DNA of 59,573 bases from assembly GCA_021794575.1 (NCBI GenBank), contig JAJYQO010000015.1:1-59573 (forward strand), written 5' to 3'. The notes under the pieces were generated by a model. The model searched no databases, was not told the origin of the DNA, and worked only from the letters and a program-made list of their open reading frames with translations. Source of the stretch: Pseudomonadota bacterium (GTDB lineage Bacteria; Pseudomonadota; Gammaproteobacteria; Xanthomonadales; Rhodanobacteraceae). Shown here piece by piece: positions 40,636-49,784 of the stretch. Position numbers and translations under genes: made by a program. The first letter of the stretch is position 1. The number at the start of each line of letters is the position of its first letter.

Positions 40636-43308
40636 ATGTCGCAACGCGATGCCGATGCCGCCACGGCACCCCAGTCCAATACCCGGCTTCTCAACTATCA
40701 GCCGCCGGCATGGCGCATCGCCGGCGTCGAGTTGGTATTCGAGCTCGACATCGCGCAGACCGAGGTGCGTGCACGCCTGCAGCTCGAAACCGCCGCGGCC
40801 GCGCCGCAACCATTGCACCTCGACGGCGAGGATCTCGAATTGCTGGAAGTGTGCGTGGACGGCCGTGTACTGGCCGCGGGTGAATACCGGCAGACCGCGC
40901 ACGGCCTGACACTGCCTGCGTTGCCGCCGCGCTGCATGCTGGAGACGCGCGTGCGCATCCGGCCCGCGGCCAACACCGCGCTGGAGGGCCTGTACCTTTC
41001 CGGCAGTCCCGATAACGGTTTCCTGCTGACGCAGTGCGAGGCCGAGGGCTTCCGCCGCATCACGTACTTCCTGGACCGGCCGGACGTGCTGGCGTGTTAC
41101 ACGGTGGAGCTGCGCGCCGACGCCGCGCGTTTTCCGGTACTGCTGGCCGGCGGCAATCCGACCGGCAGCGGGCCGCTGCCGGGAGGGCGGCATTTTGCGC
41201 GCTTCCTCGATCCGCATCCCAGGCCCAGCTATTTGTTCGCGCTGGTGGCCGGCAAGCTCGAGCGCATCACGCGCAGCTACACCACCGCCGAGGGCCGCGC
41301 CGTGCAGCTCAACCTGTGGGCCGAGTCGGAGTCGATCGGCCAGTGCGGCTACGCGCTGGACGCGCTGCAGCGCGCCATGCGCTGGGACGAGCGCGTGTAC
41401 GGCCGCAACTACGATTTGGACGTGTTCCATATCGTCGCCACCCAGGATTTCAACATGGGCGCGATGGAAAACAAGGGCCTCAACATCTTCAACGCCAAGT
41501 ACCTGCTGGCGGATGCCGACACCACCACCGACGAAGGTTTCCGCGCGGTCGAAGCGGTGGTGGCGCACGAGTATTTCCACAACTGGTCGGGCAATCGCGT
41601 CACCTGTCGCGACTGGTTCCAGCTGTCGCTGAAGGAGGGCTTCACCGTGTTCCGCGAGCAGAGCTTCAGCGCCGACATGCACTCGGCGGCGCTGAAGCGC
41701 ATCGAGGACGTCTCCGCGCTGCGGCGCGCGCAGTTCCCCGAAGATGCCGGCCCGCTGGCGCATCCGGTGCGCCCGGCCGAGTACGCCGAGATCAACAACT
41801 TCTACACCGCCACGGTGTACGAGAAAGGCGCCGAGTTGATCCGCATGCTGGCCGCGCGACTGGGGCCGCAAGCCTTCCGGCGCGGCACCGACCTGTACTT
41901 CGCGCGCCACGACGGCAGCGCGGCCACGGTGGAGGATCTGTTGGCCGCGCTCGGCGAGGCCGCCGGCGTCGACCTCGCGCCGTATCTCGCCTGGTACGAG
42001 CAGGCGGGTACACCGCGCCTGTCCGCACGCTGTCACCACGAACCAGAGAAGCGCCGCTATGTGCTGCGCCTGGCGCAGCACACGATGCCCACGCCCGGAC
42101 AGCCGCATAAACAGCCGCTGCCGATCCCGGTCAAGCTGGCGCTGTTCGCAAACGATGGCCGCATGCTGCCGCTGCGCCTGGTGGGCGAGACCGCGGCGCA
42201 GGGCTGCGAGCGCGTGCTCGAGCTGACCGATGCTGCCGCCGAGTTCGTTTTCGAGGACATCGCCGAACCCGCGCTGCCGTCCCTGCTGCGCGGCTTTTCG
42301 GCGCCGGTGATCCTGGAATGCGCGCTGCCGCGCGAGGATCTGGCATTGCTGTTGCGCCACGATCCCGACGGCTTCAACCGCTGGCAGGCCGGCCAGCATC
42401 TGGCCGCCGATGCCTACCGCGAATTGCGCGCCGGCGGCGGCCACCATCCCGTGCTGGCGGCCTGGACCGGGGCGCTGCAGGCGCTGTTCGCCGATGCCGC
42501 CTTCGCCGATGCGGCGCTGTTGGCCGAGCTGCTGACTCCACCGGCCGTGAGCGAACTGGAAACACTGATCGAGCCGCACGACCCGGACGCCGTGCACGCT
42601 GCGTGCGAGGCGCTGGAGCAGGCCTTGGCGCAGGCCCTCGGCGCGGACGCGCTGGCCGCGCGCTACGCCGCATTGCGCGGCGCCGAGACCGGTGCGTCGG
42701 ATGCCGTCGCGCAGGGTCGGCGCCGGCTGCAGCGGCGCGTGCTGGAGTTGTGGGTACGCGCCGCTGCCGCGGCGGCGCTGGCCGCCGCCGGACAGCAGTT
42801 CGCGCAGGCCGCCACCATGAGCGAGCGTCTGGCCGCGCTGCGCGTGCTGGTGCGCCATGGCGACGTAGCGCAGCGGACGCATGCGCTGGCCGCTTTCCGC
42901 GCGCGCCATGCCGGGCAGCCGCTGGTGCTGGATGCTTGGTTCGCCGTGCAGGCCGAAATGCCGACGGCGGCGGCCCCGGAAATCGTGTGCGCCCTGTTGG
43001 CCGACGCGGCATTCACCCTGCGCAACCCCAACCGCGTACATGCGCTGCTGGGCACCTTCGCGCGGCAAAACCGCACCGGCTTCCATCGCGCCGACGGCGC
43101 GGGCTACGCCCTGCTGGTGGAGCAATTGCGCGCGCTGGATGCGCTGAACCCGCAGACCGCCGCGCGCTTGGCCACCGCGTTCAACGGCTGGTCGCGTCTG
43201 GAGCCGGCGCGGCGCGCGCTGGCGCAAACAAGCCTGCGCGAACTGGCAGTCAGTCCAGGCCTTTCCGCCAATCTGGCCGACATCGTGCAACGTACGCTGG
43301 CTGGATGA
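40636..43308 (+). CDS. pepN: aminopeptidase N
   Basis: The 890-residue M1 zinc peptidase has GAMENKGLNIFN (substrate amino-end recognition) and the zinc motif HEYFHNW with the downstream Glu in LKEGFTVFREQ. The N-terminal beta domain starts YQPPAWRIAGVELVFEL. The C-terminal half is a helical superhelix, as in E. coli PepN. It removes N-terminal residues from peptides in the cytoplasm. It is a single gene with a strong terminator downstream at 43855. Confidence 0.97.
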   Translation: MSQRDADAATAPQSNTRLLNYQPPAWRIAGVELVFELDIAQTEVRARLQLETAAAAPQPLHLDGEDLELLEVCVDGRVLAAGEYRQTAHGLTLPALPPRCMLETRVRIRPAANTALEGLYLSGSPDNGFLLTQCEAEGFRRITYFLDRPDVLACYTVELRADAARFPVLLAGGNPTGSGPLPGGRHFARFLDPHPRPSYLFALVAGKLERITRSYTTAEGRAVQLNLWAESESIGQCGYALDALQRAMRWDERVYGRNYDLDVFHIVATQDFNMGAMENKGLNIFNAKYLLADADTTTDEGFRAVEAVVAHEYFHNWSGNRVTCRDWFQLSLKEGFTVFREQSFSADMHSAALKRIEDVSALRRAQFPEDAGPLAHPVRPAEYAEINNFYTATVYEKGAELIRMLAARLGPQAFRRGTDLYFARHDGSAATVEDLLAALGEAAGVDLAPYLAWYEQAGTPRLSARCHHEPEKRRYVLRLAQHTMPTPGQPHKQPLPIPVKLALFANDGRMLPLRLVGETAAQGCERVLELTDAAAEFVFEDIAEPALPSLLRGFSAPVILECALPREDLALLLRHDPDGFNRWQAGQHLAADAYRELRAGGGHHPVLAAWTGALQALFADAAFADAALLAELLTPPAVSELETLIEPHDPDAVHAACEALEQALAQALGADALAARYAALRGAETGASDAVAQGRRRLQRRVLELWVRAAAAAALAAAGQQFAQAATMSERLAALRVLVRHGDVAQRTHALAAFRARHAGQPLVLDAWFAVQAEMPTAAAPEIVCALLADAAFTLRNPNRVHALLGTFARQNRTGFHRADGAGYALLVEQLRALDALNPQTAARLATAFNGWSRLEPARRALAQTSLRELAVSPGLSANLADIVQRTLAG

Positions 43309-43407
43309 AGCGCGGCACGGTGGCCGGCGCCCGTCATATCGGGTCGGCCACCGCGCCGGCCCCTAGGACCGTTCGCGGTACAGAGCCCGGCATCCGGCCC
43401 CTGGACG

Positions 43408-43596
43408 TCACGCCGGCAGATGCGCCAGCGTTTCGTTGAGCTTCTGCATGCGCGCGTGGATCTGCGGCAGCAGCTTGGCGCGGTCCTCTTCGCGGCGCTG
43501 CTTCAGCGCGTCGAGAGCCAGTTCGAGGGTGCCGACCTCGACCATCAAGTCATGGCGCTGGCGGATCATCTGTAGATCGATGCTGATGGCGGTCAT
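43408..43596 (-). CDS. small helical protein of unknown function
   Basis: The 62-residue product starts MTAISIDLQMIRQRHDLMVE and continues with heptad-like LALDALKQRREEDRAK, suggesting a coiled coil. GGGAG precedes the ATG. No family is recognised. It lies between pepN and the mnmG upstream region on the opposite strand. An upstream in-frame start would add a non-conserved arginine-rich tail. Confidence 0.6.
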   Translation of the reverse strand: MTAISIDLQMIRQRHDLMVEVGTLELALDALKQRREEDRAKLLPQIHARMQKLNETLAHLPA

Positions 43597-43854
43597 GGCG
43601 AGTCTCCCGTGGGTACGCGGTGCTTGAAGCACGTCGCATGCCAAGTCGGAGGATGAACCCCAACTGCACCGCGGGCGCGACATGCCGCCGTTTTCCTTGA
43701 CACTACGGGTCAGCGGATGACACCGTGCGACCGCAATCGCGCGTTACGGGGTGTTACACGCGCGGCGTCCAATGCCAAGGTTTCTGGCGCCCGGCACAAC
43801 GGTCATCCTGGATTCCCCCTGTTCCTGTGACCGCCGGGCGCCAGATCTCATCGC

Positions 43855-43888
43855 CACAGCGCGCGCCGAACGGCGCGCGCTGTGTTTT
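43855..43888 (+). terminator. intrinsic terminator downstream of pepN
   Basis: A perfect 13-bp stem (CACAGCGCGCGCC / GGCGCGCGCTGTG, loop GAAC) is followed directly by TTTT. It is the first strong plus-strand terminator after pepN, although about 550 bp downstream. Confidence 0.75.
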
Positions 43889-43902
43889 CGGCCGTGGCCG
43901 AC

Positions 43903-43929
43903 AAAAACGGCCCGGGCAAGCCCGGGCCG
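43903..43929 (-). terminator. minus-strand intrinsic terminator with no assigned gene
   Basis: A 10-bp stem (CGGCCCGGGC / GCCCGGGCCG, loop AA) is preceded on the plus strand by AAAAA, so a transcript on the minus strand would end in a U-run. No minus-strand gene lies upstream of it before the receptor stop at 46223, so it may end a small RNA or be unused. Confidence 0.5.
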
Positions 43930-44149
43930 GTGCGTCCTTCCATCCTCGTGCGACCGGCCCCTGAATTCCGGTCTCGGCGTGCTCGCGAACGCGTTGCGGG
44001 ATGGAAGTGCGAGAATGTTTCAGCAGGTTTCGTGCCATAGGCAAAACCCTGCTGTGTCCGATACTTGAACGCTGCCGCGGCGCGCGCGCAGTGACGCGGC
44101 GCGGCGCAGTGCTGCGCACCGCGGCGCAAGGCGATGCGCTGCAGGTGGG

Positions 44150-44186
44150 TTGAAGTGGACGTGTTCGATGTGATCGTGGTGGGTGG
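44150..44186 (+). repeat. direct repeat, upstream copy of the mnmG start
   Basis: These 37 bp are identical to 44319-44355, which contain the GTG start of mnmG and its first ten or so codons. The copy therefore encodes [11 protein letters not shown] in frame, the start of the FAD-binding fold, then runs into a hairpin cassette. The frame continues to a TGA that overlaps the real start, giving a potential product of about 60 residues. Confidence 0.85.
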
Positions 44187-44189
44187 TGG

Positions 44190-44274
44190 GCGCAAGGCAA
44201 GCCTTGCGCGCCCGCGGCAGGAGAGCCGCGGGCGGGGTGACTTGGCGCGTGCAGGAGGCACGCGCGTAGTCACC
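44190..44274. repeat. three-hairpin cassette between the mnmG start copies
   Basis: Three consecutive perfect hairpins occupy this stretch: GCGCAAGGC/GCCTTGCGC (44190-44209), CCCGCGGC/GCCGCGGG (44211-44232), and a nested stem GGTGAC-ttg-GCGCGTGC / GCACGCGC-gta-GTCACC (44236-44274). The loops of the second and third contain AGGAG. It resembles REP-type palindromic clusters. Confidence 0.7.
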
Positions 44275-44323
44275 GCCGTGGCCGCCGTCGTGATGCGCAG
44301 ACAGCCGATGCGGGTGGATTGAA

Positions 44324-46189
44324 GTGGACGTGTTCGATGTGATCGTGGTGGGTGGCGGCCACGCCGGCACCGAAGCCGCCCTCGCCGCCGCGCGCACGGG
44401 CGCACGCACGCTGTTGCTGACGCACAGCATCGAGACGCTGGGGCAGATGAGCTGCAACCCGGCCATCGGCGGCATCGGCAAGGGCCATCTGGTGCGTGAG
44501 ATCGAGGCGCTCGGGGGCGTGATGGGCCGCGCCGCGGACGCCGCCGGCATTCACTGGCGCACGCTCAACGCCTCCAAGGGCCCGGCGGTGCGTGCCACGC
44601 GCTGCCAGGCCGATCGCGCGCGTTACAAGGCCCATGTGCGTCACGTGCTGGAGCATGCGCCCAATCTGCGTCTGTTTCAGGCCGCTGTGGACGACGTGCT
44701 GATCGAGAACAACCGCGTGACCGGCGTGCGCACGGCGATGGGGCTGGATTTCCATGCCCGCGCGGTGGTGCTGACCGCCGGCACCTTTCTGGCCGGGCGC
44801 ATCCACGTCGGCCTCGAACAGCATGCTGGCGGACGCGCCGGCGAGGCGCCGGCGCAGCGCCTGGCGGAGCGCCTGCGCGAGCTCGCTCTCGGCGTGGGCC
44901 GGCTGAAGACCGGCACGCCGCCGCGCATCGACAAGCGCACGGTGGATTTCAGCGTGATGGAAGCGCAGCCGGGCGATACGCCGCTGCCCGGCTTCGCGCT
45001 GGAGGACCGCGCGCCGCCGCCGCCGCAGGTGCCCTGCCACATCACCCACACGCGCCCCGCAACGCACGCCATCATCCGCGCCGCGCTGGACCGTTCGCCG
45101 CTGTACACCGGCCGCATCGAGGGCGTGGGTCCGCGCTACTGCCCTTCGATCGAGGACAAGGTGGTGCGCTTCGCCGACAAGGACCAGCACCAGATCTTCA
45201 TCGAGCCGGAGGGGCTCGACAGCGGCGAGCTGTACCCCAACGGCATCTCCACATCATTACCGTTCGACGCGCAGATCGCGCTGGTGCGCAGCATCCCGGG
45301 CCTCGAACGCGCCGAGATCACCCGTCCCGGCTACGCCATCGAGTACGACTACTTCGATCCGCGCGGACTGTGGCCGTCGCTGCAGACCAAGGCCATTGCC
45401 GGACTGTTTTTCGCCGGCCAGATCAACGGCACCACCGGCTACGAGGAAGCCGCCGCGCAGGGTCTGGTCGCCGGCCTCAACGCCGCGCGCCTGGCGCGCG
45501 GTCAGGCGCCGTGGACGCCGCGTCGCGAGGAGGCCTACATCGGCGTGCTGATCGACGATCTCACCACGCTGGGCACCAGCGAGCCCTACCGCATGTTCAC
45601 CTCGCGTGCCGAGTACCGGCTGCAGTTGCGCGAGGACAATGCCGACCTGCGCCTGGCCGATGCGGCGTTCGATCTTGCGCTGATCACGGCGCAGCGCCAC
45701 GCGCGCAGCGCGCGCAAGCGCGCCGCCATCGAGGCCGAGCGCGCGCGCCTGGCCGCGCTGTGGGCCGGTCCCGGCAATGCGCTGGGCGCGGCGCTGGCGC
45801 GATCCGGCGTGACGCTCACCCGCGAGAACAATGCCCTGGATCTGCTGCGCCGGCCCGAGCTGGACTATGCACGGCTGATGCGGGTCGAGGGCTTCGGGCC
45901 GGGGCTGGACGATGCCGACGCCGCGTTGCAGCTGGACGTGCAGGCGCGCTATGCCGGGTATCTGGAGCGCCAGCGCGAAGAGGCCGAGCGCGCGCGCCGC
46001 CAGGCCGACACGCCCATTCCGCCCGACTTCGACTATTGCGCCGTGCGCGGCCTTTCCGCCGAGGTCACCGCCAAGCTCGGCCAAATCCGCCCGCTCAGCG
46101 TCGGCCAAGCCGGGCGCATCAGCGGCGTCACACCGGCTGCCATCGCGCTGCTGCTGGTGCACCTCAAGCGGCGCGAGCGCGCGGCTTGA
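44324..46189 (+). CDS. mnmG: tRNA uridine-5-carboxymethylaminomethyl modification enzyme MnmG
   Basis: The 621-residue FAD enzyme starts at GTG 44324 ([20 protein letters not shown]) with the dinucleotide-binding motif GGGHAG. Other family markers are [43 protein letters not shown] and [18 protein letters not shown]. With MnmE (14334) it makes the wobble-uridine modification of tRNA. An ATG is not present at the family start, so GTG is used. The first 32 bp of the gene plus five upstream bases are duplicated 169 bp upstream. Confidence 0.97.
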   Translation: MDVFDVIVVGGGHAGTEAALAAARTGARTLLLTHSIETLGQMSCNPAIGGIGKGHLVREIEALGGVMGRAADAAGIHWRTLNASKGPAVRATRCQADRARYKAHVRHVLEHAPNLRLFQAAVDDVLIENNRVTGVRTAMGLDFHARAVVLTAGTFLAGRIHVGLEQHAGGRAGEAPAQRLAERLRELALGVGRLKTGTPPRIDKRTVDFSVMEAQPGDTPLPGFALEDRAPPPPQVPCHITHTRPATHAIIRAALDRSPLYTGRIEGVGPRYCPSIEDKVVRFADKDQHQIFIEPEGLDSGELYPNGISTSLPFDAQIALVRSIPGLERAEITRPGYAIEYDYFDPRGLWPSLQTKAIAGLFFAGQINGTTGYEEAAAQGLVAGLNAARLARGQAPWTPRREEAYIGVLIDDLTTLGTSEPYRMFTSRAEYRLQLREDNADLRLADAAFDLALITAQRHARSARKRAAIEAERARLAALWAGPGNALGAALARSGVTLTRENNALDLLRRPELDYARLMRVEGFGPGLDDADAALQLDVQARYAGYLERQREEAERARRQADTPIPPDFDYCAVRGLSAEVTAKLGQIRPLSVGQAGRISGVTPAAIALLLVHLKRRERAA

Positions 46190-46222
46190 ACCGCGCGTCC
46201 GCGTTCGCCATCGCGGCGACGT

Positions 46223-48604
46223 TCAGAACTTCACTTCCAGCGTGCCGTAATACACGCGCGGCGTACCCGGCAGCGCCAGCGTGTAACCGGCGGTGGACGT
46301 GTTGTACAGGCCGCCGGCCGAGATTTCCTCGAAGGCGTTGTAGCGCTTGCCCAGCGCGTTGAGCACCTCGAAATCCAGCTGCACGGCATCGACCATGCCG
46401 CCCGTCCATCCGGACGCAAGCTCCGCGCCCACGGCCAGATTCAGCACGCCGTAGGACGGCATGGTCTGTTGGCTGGGAGCGCCGGCGTTGTTGTCGAACA
46501 CGTGCTGGGTACCGACGTATTGGTACCAGGCGCGCGGCTTCAGCGTCACACCGCCGCCCATCGGCACGCGATAGTCGACGCCGGCGTTGAAGGTGGTGTC
46601 GGGCACGTAGGACACCGGCAGGCCGTCGTAGTTGGTGCCGTTGAACGCGTAATGGTTGAAATGCGCCTGCTCGAAATTGGCGTTGGCGTACAACTGCGCC
46701 GGACCCAGGTCGCCCTCGCCGCTGAGGTTGACGCCGTGGTAGTTCGAATCGCCGGTGCCCAGGCCCAGGAACTGGCCGTTGCCGCTGGACACGCCGATGA
46801 ACTGGTTGCTGAAATGCAGGTGGTAGTAATTGCCGCTGAGCAGCACGTCGCGGAACGCGCCGACGTTATGCCAGTGCATCTTGATGCCAGCCTGCCACTC
46901 CAACCCGCGCTCGAGGATGTCGCCGCCCACGGGCTGGCTCTGGTACAGCCCGCCGCCGCCGCCCACCGACGGCAGGCGATAGGCTACGGACCAGTTGCCG
47001 AACAGCGCCAACCAGCGCAGCGGCTGCCAGCGCGCGCTGAGCGAAGGTTCGATGCGGTCGTAATTGGTGCTGGCCGCGGGCAACTTGCCCTGGTTGTTGC
47101 CCGGATTCGAGGCATAGGCCTGTGCGAAATCGACATTGCCGCGCGGGTAGTAGTCGGTGTGGAAGCTCACTGCGCGCAGGCCCGGGGTGATGCTGACGCC
47201 GCGCAGCGGGGTGATGGTGTCCTGCACGAAGGCGGCGAGATCGGTCACGTACCAGTAGTCGCTGCGGTACTTGGCGTTGGGCACCAGGTAAGAACCGAAG
47301 TAGGGTGCCAGCGGGCTGTAGAAAGCGTTGCGCGAGTTGTACGTGGTGTCGATCAGGTAACCGCCCAGTGCCACGTCGTTGTGGGGCAGCATCAGTTCGG
47401 TCCACAGCTTGTCGCCGTACACGTGGGTGTAGGGGTTGTTGTATTCGTACAGGTTGCTGGCGCCGTCCACGTAGTTGTTGAAGTGCTTGTGCAGACGATT
47501 GCCCTGGCGATACCAGAGCAGGTTGTGCAGCGTGGTGGTGTCGTCCAGGCGCAGATTCTGGCGCGCGTACACCAGCCAGGTGCGGTTGTAGTCGTCCTTG
47601 GCCCAGATATTTTCATTGAGTGCGCTGTAGAAACCGGTGGTCTGCTGGCTCAGCAGCGCGCCGGGCTTGGGCGTGCCGTTGGCGTACTGGCCGTTGACGC
47701 TGATGCCGGGCACCGGCGTCAGCGGGATCGGGGTCGGTCGCCAGCCCTGGCCGTTGCCGAGGTAGGCGCCGAAGCTGACGCTGCCGCGGCCGAAGTCCTT
47801 GCGCGTCTTGATGTAGCCCGCATAGTTCTTGCTGGGCCAGGCGTAGCCGTCGGGCGAGCGGCGGAAATTGTTGGCCGCACCGACGCCCCCCGCGAGCACG
47901 GTCTCCCAGCCGCCGACCGCACCGGTCTGCGCGCTGAAGAACAGGTTGCGCGTGTTCTCGCTGCCATAGGTCAGCATCAGTTCGCCGCTGGGCTGCGCCG
48001 CCGGTTGCAGGGGAACGAAAGCGATGCCGCCGCCGATGTTGTTGTACCAGCGGTCCAGCGGATCGCCGGGGCCGTAGGTGACGCGCACGCCCTCGAACAT
48101 GCCCATTTGCGGTACCTGCGAGGACTGCCACAGGCCGGTGACCGGATTGGCCATCGGCACGCCGTCGAAGCTGACGCCGATACTGCCGTCGTCGACGGTA
48201 CCGCCGGAAAATCCGCCCCAGCCCTGCTTGATGCCGTTGATGCTGATCTGGTACTTGGTGCTGCCGGTGGCGCCGTAGCTGCTCACCGCCACGCCGGGCG
48301 CGAACGACAGCGCCTGCGCGGCGCCGGCCACCGGTCCTGCGGCCGCGATCTGCGTCTTGTCCAGCACCTTGTCGCCCAACGCCGATTTGAAGATCGCTGC
48401 GCGGCTCAGGCCGCGCACGTTGATGCCTTCGGTTGCCAGCACCTTGCCGCTGACCACGATGCGCTGCAGTTCCTGGACATGGCTGGCATCGTCGACCGGG
48501 GCCGCGTCGGCGGCGTGGGCCGCCGGCATGGCCAGGACCATGACGATGGCGAGCGACAACGGGCGACGTGCGCGCGTGCATGTTGCTGCGATACGGCGGG
48601 TCAT
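46223..48604 (-). CDS. TonB-dependent outer-membrane receptor
   Basis: The 793-residue protein has a signal peptide ending near PAAHA, a TonB-box-like RIVVSGK, a plug domain with FAPGVAVSSYGATGSTKY and VTYGPGDPLDRWYNNIGGG, and a C-terminal beta barrel ending in the Phe of YYGTLEVKF. It imports a large nutrient such as a siderophore or glycan using TonB energy. The substrate cannot be identified. GAGAGG precedes the ATG. A short vestige of SDR sequence may lie just upstream of it. Confidence 0.93.
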   Translation of the reverse strand: MTRRIAATCTRARRPLSLAIVMVLAMPAAHAADAAPVDDASHVQELQRIVVSGKVLATEGINVRGLSRAAIFKSALGDKVLDKTQIAAAGPVAGAAQALSFAPGVAVSSYGATGSTKYQISINGIKQGWGGFSGGTVDDGSIGVSFDGVPMANPVTGLWQSSQVPQMGMFEGVRVTYGPGDPLDRWYNNIGGGIAFVPLQPAAQPSGELMLTYGSENTRNLFFSAQTGAVGGWETVLAGGVGAANNFRRSPDGYAWPSKNYAGYIKTRKDFGRGSVSFGAYLGNGQGWRPTPIPLTPVPGISVNGQYANGTPKPGALLSQQTTGFYSALNENIWAKDDYNRTWLVYARQNLRLDDTTTLHNLLWYRQGNRLHKHFNNYVDGASNLYEYNNPYTHVYGDKLWTELMLPHNDVALGGYLIDTTYNSRNAFYSPLAPYFGSYLVPNAKYRSDYWYVTDLAAFVQDTITPLRGVSITPGLRAVSFHTDYYPRGNVDFAQAYASNPGNNQGKLPAASTNYDRIEPSLSARWQPLRWLALFGNWSVAYRLPSVGGGGGLYQSQPVGGDILERGLEWQAGIKMHWHNVGAFRDVLLSGNYYHLHFSNQFIGVSSGNGQFLGLGTGDSNYHGVNLSGEGDLGPAQLYANANFEQAHFNHYAFNGTNYDGLPVSYVPDTTFNAGVDYRVPMGGGVTLKPRAWYQYVGTQHVFDNNAGAPSQQTMPSYGVLNLAVGAELASGWTGGMVDAVQLDFEVLNALGKRYNAFEEISAGGLYNTSTAGYTLALPGTPRVYYGTLEVKF

Positions 48605-48774
48605 GACGACCTCTCGGTGACGGGGACAGTACCGGCATGCTGGATGTGCCCCGTGGCAGCGCCGTGGCAGCGCACTGCCTCGAACCTGACGAACCGATCA
48701 CCTTTTCGTAATGACTTCCCACGCCAGCCCTACCGCCGCTGATGCCGATGGCCAGCAGAAAACAGCAGGTGATT
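48605..48774. other. promoter region of the receptor gene with possible fabG vestige
   Basis: About 170 bp upstream of the receptor. On the minus strand around 48728-48760 the sequence reads ...LLAIGISGGRAG, which resembles the C-terminal GQVIGISGG of the decayed fabG at 50353. The match is short and may be chance. Confidence 0.3.
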
Positions 48775-48933
48775 AGCTGAGTGGTTTGCAAAACCGCTCC
48801 GGCACCTGGATGTGCCGCCGCGACGCACGCAAGTGCTGGTCGCGACAAAGGTGGCGCGGCTTTGCCGCGCCCGTTTGCTTGCATGCAGCCGCTTTGAATC
48901 AGGCGGCAGGATGCCCGGTTTTGCAAACTGATC
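48775..48933. repeat. MITE-like element, copy 1
   Basis: A 159-bp block begins AGCTGAGTGGTTTGC and ends TTTTGCAAACTGATC. It has terminal inverted repeats GTTTGCAAAACCG / CGGTTTTGCAAAC (48784-48796 and 48916-48928). It contains no gene. A near-identical copy lies inverted at 49419-49578. The size, terminal repeats and lack of coding fit a non-autonomous miniature transposable element. Confidence 0.75.
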
Positions 48934-49418
48934 GGTTTGCAAACCGGACAACCAGTCGCCTGCCGATCCGGCAGCGGGGCAACGCGAAAGACCCGGCACC
49001 TGTGCGTGTGCGCAACATCCCCAAGCACCAGGCTTACGTAGTTTTCAGGAACACGTAATCCGCGACCTCTTGCACGTGCGAGGCGAACGGCGGTTTGCTC
49101 TGACCGTGGCCGGAATCTACCGGTAACGCCGGTTTGCGCCGGTCCACCGTACCCGGAAGCCAATGCGCAGGAACATGCCGTGTCGAGGTGCAATTGACGT
49201 CTGCCGTGGCAACACCAGCCCGCGCCACAGGTCGCTGCGTAGCGCGCTCGAAGTGCTGCGGATGCGCGTGAAAGTGCCGACGACACGATGGATATCGACC
49301 ATGCCCGCAGGGCCGCTCAACCGGCGTCCGACTAGCGGAGCTGACCCTGGCAGAGGAAGCGACTCCGCCTGCAGCCCGTTGACGCGCGGCCCGAACAGAG
49401 ATCGCAATGACGAAAGCT
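48934..49418. other. 485-bp segment between the inverted MITE-like copies
   Basis: A 14-bp perfect palindrome CGGTTTGCAAACCG (48933-48946) sits at the left junction. On the minus strand an open stretch of about 90 codons ends at 49117 (…FLRIGFRVRWTGANRRYR); it has no good start and no family I can recognise. It may be a decayed gene carried between the two elements. Confidence 0.35.
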
Positions 49419-49578
49419 GATCAATTTGCAAAACCGGGCATCCTGCCGCCTGATTCAAAGCGGCTGCATGCAAGCAAACGGGCGCGGCAAAGCCGCGCCA
49501 CCTTTGTCGCGACCAGCACTTACGTGCTCGCCGCGGCGGCACATCCAGGTGCCGGAACGGTTTTGCAAACCACTCAGC
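49419..49578. repeat. MITE-like element, copy 2 (inverted)
   Basis: This 160-bp block is the reverse complement of 48775-48933 with only a few differences, mostly around 49520-49535. It starts GATCAATTTGCAAAACC and ends GGTTTTGCAAACCACTCAGCT. No clear target-site duplication was visible at the outer borders. Confidence 0.75.
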
Positions 49579-49784
49579 TGTTGCATGGAGATAGAGCGGC
49601 GGCAGCTGCCATGACTGCAAGAACCCCACCAGTGCCGGCGGCGTGCATGGCTTCCGCGATGCCGTGCTAACGCCCGCGGTGGTGCCCAACGCACTGGCGT
49701 TGCAAGACCAGCCGGATTCCACTCAGCGCAGCCAACTGCGGGTTGTGGAAATCCGGTTTTATCCACCCCAGAAGGAAGCGATTG

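Larger units (their letters stand above)
43684..44149. other. intergenic region before the mnmG duplication
   Basis: No credible protein gene is visible. Besides the two opposite terminators the stretch contains a hairpin CAGCAGG...CCTGCTG (44020-44054 region). The last part, 44086-44135, is very GC-rich. Confidence 0.4.

Noticed and set aside
40387-43290. 967-codon minus-strand frame opposite pepN
   Set aside because: Antisense open frame caused by high GC and codon bias. pepN on the plus strand has all family motifs.
44134-44322. 62-codon frame that starts with the duplicated MnmG N-terminus
   Set aside because: Not listed as a gene because the sequence after the first dozen residues is simply the hairpin cassette. 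It is discussed as a possible leader in the findings.
46469-48742. 757-codon plus-strand frame opposite the TonB-dependent receptor
   Set aside because: No family features, and the receptor on the minus strand is complete with a signal peptide and barrel end.
49117-49722. 201-codon minus-strand frame across the MITE-like copy 2
   Set aside because: It passes through a non-coding repeat and has no start signal. Only the last ~90 codons look coding-like, and no family was recognised.
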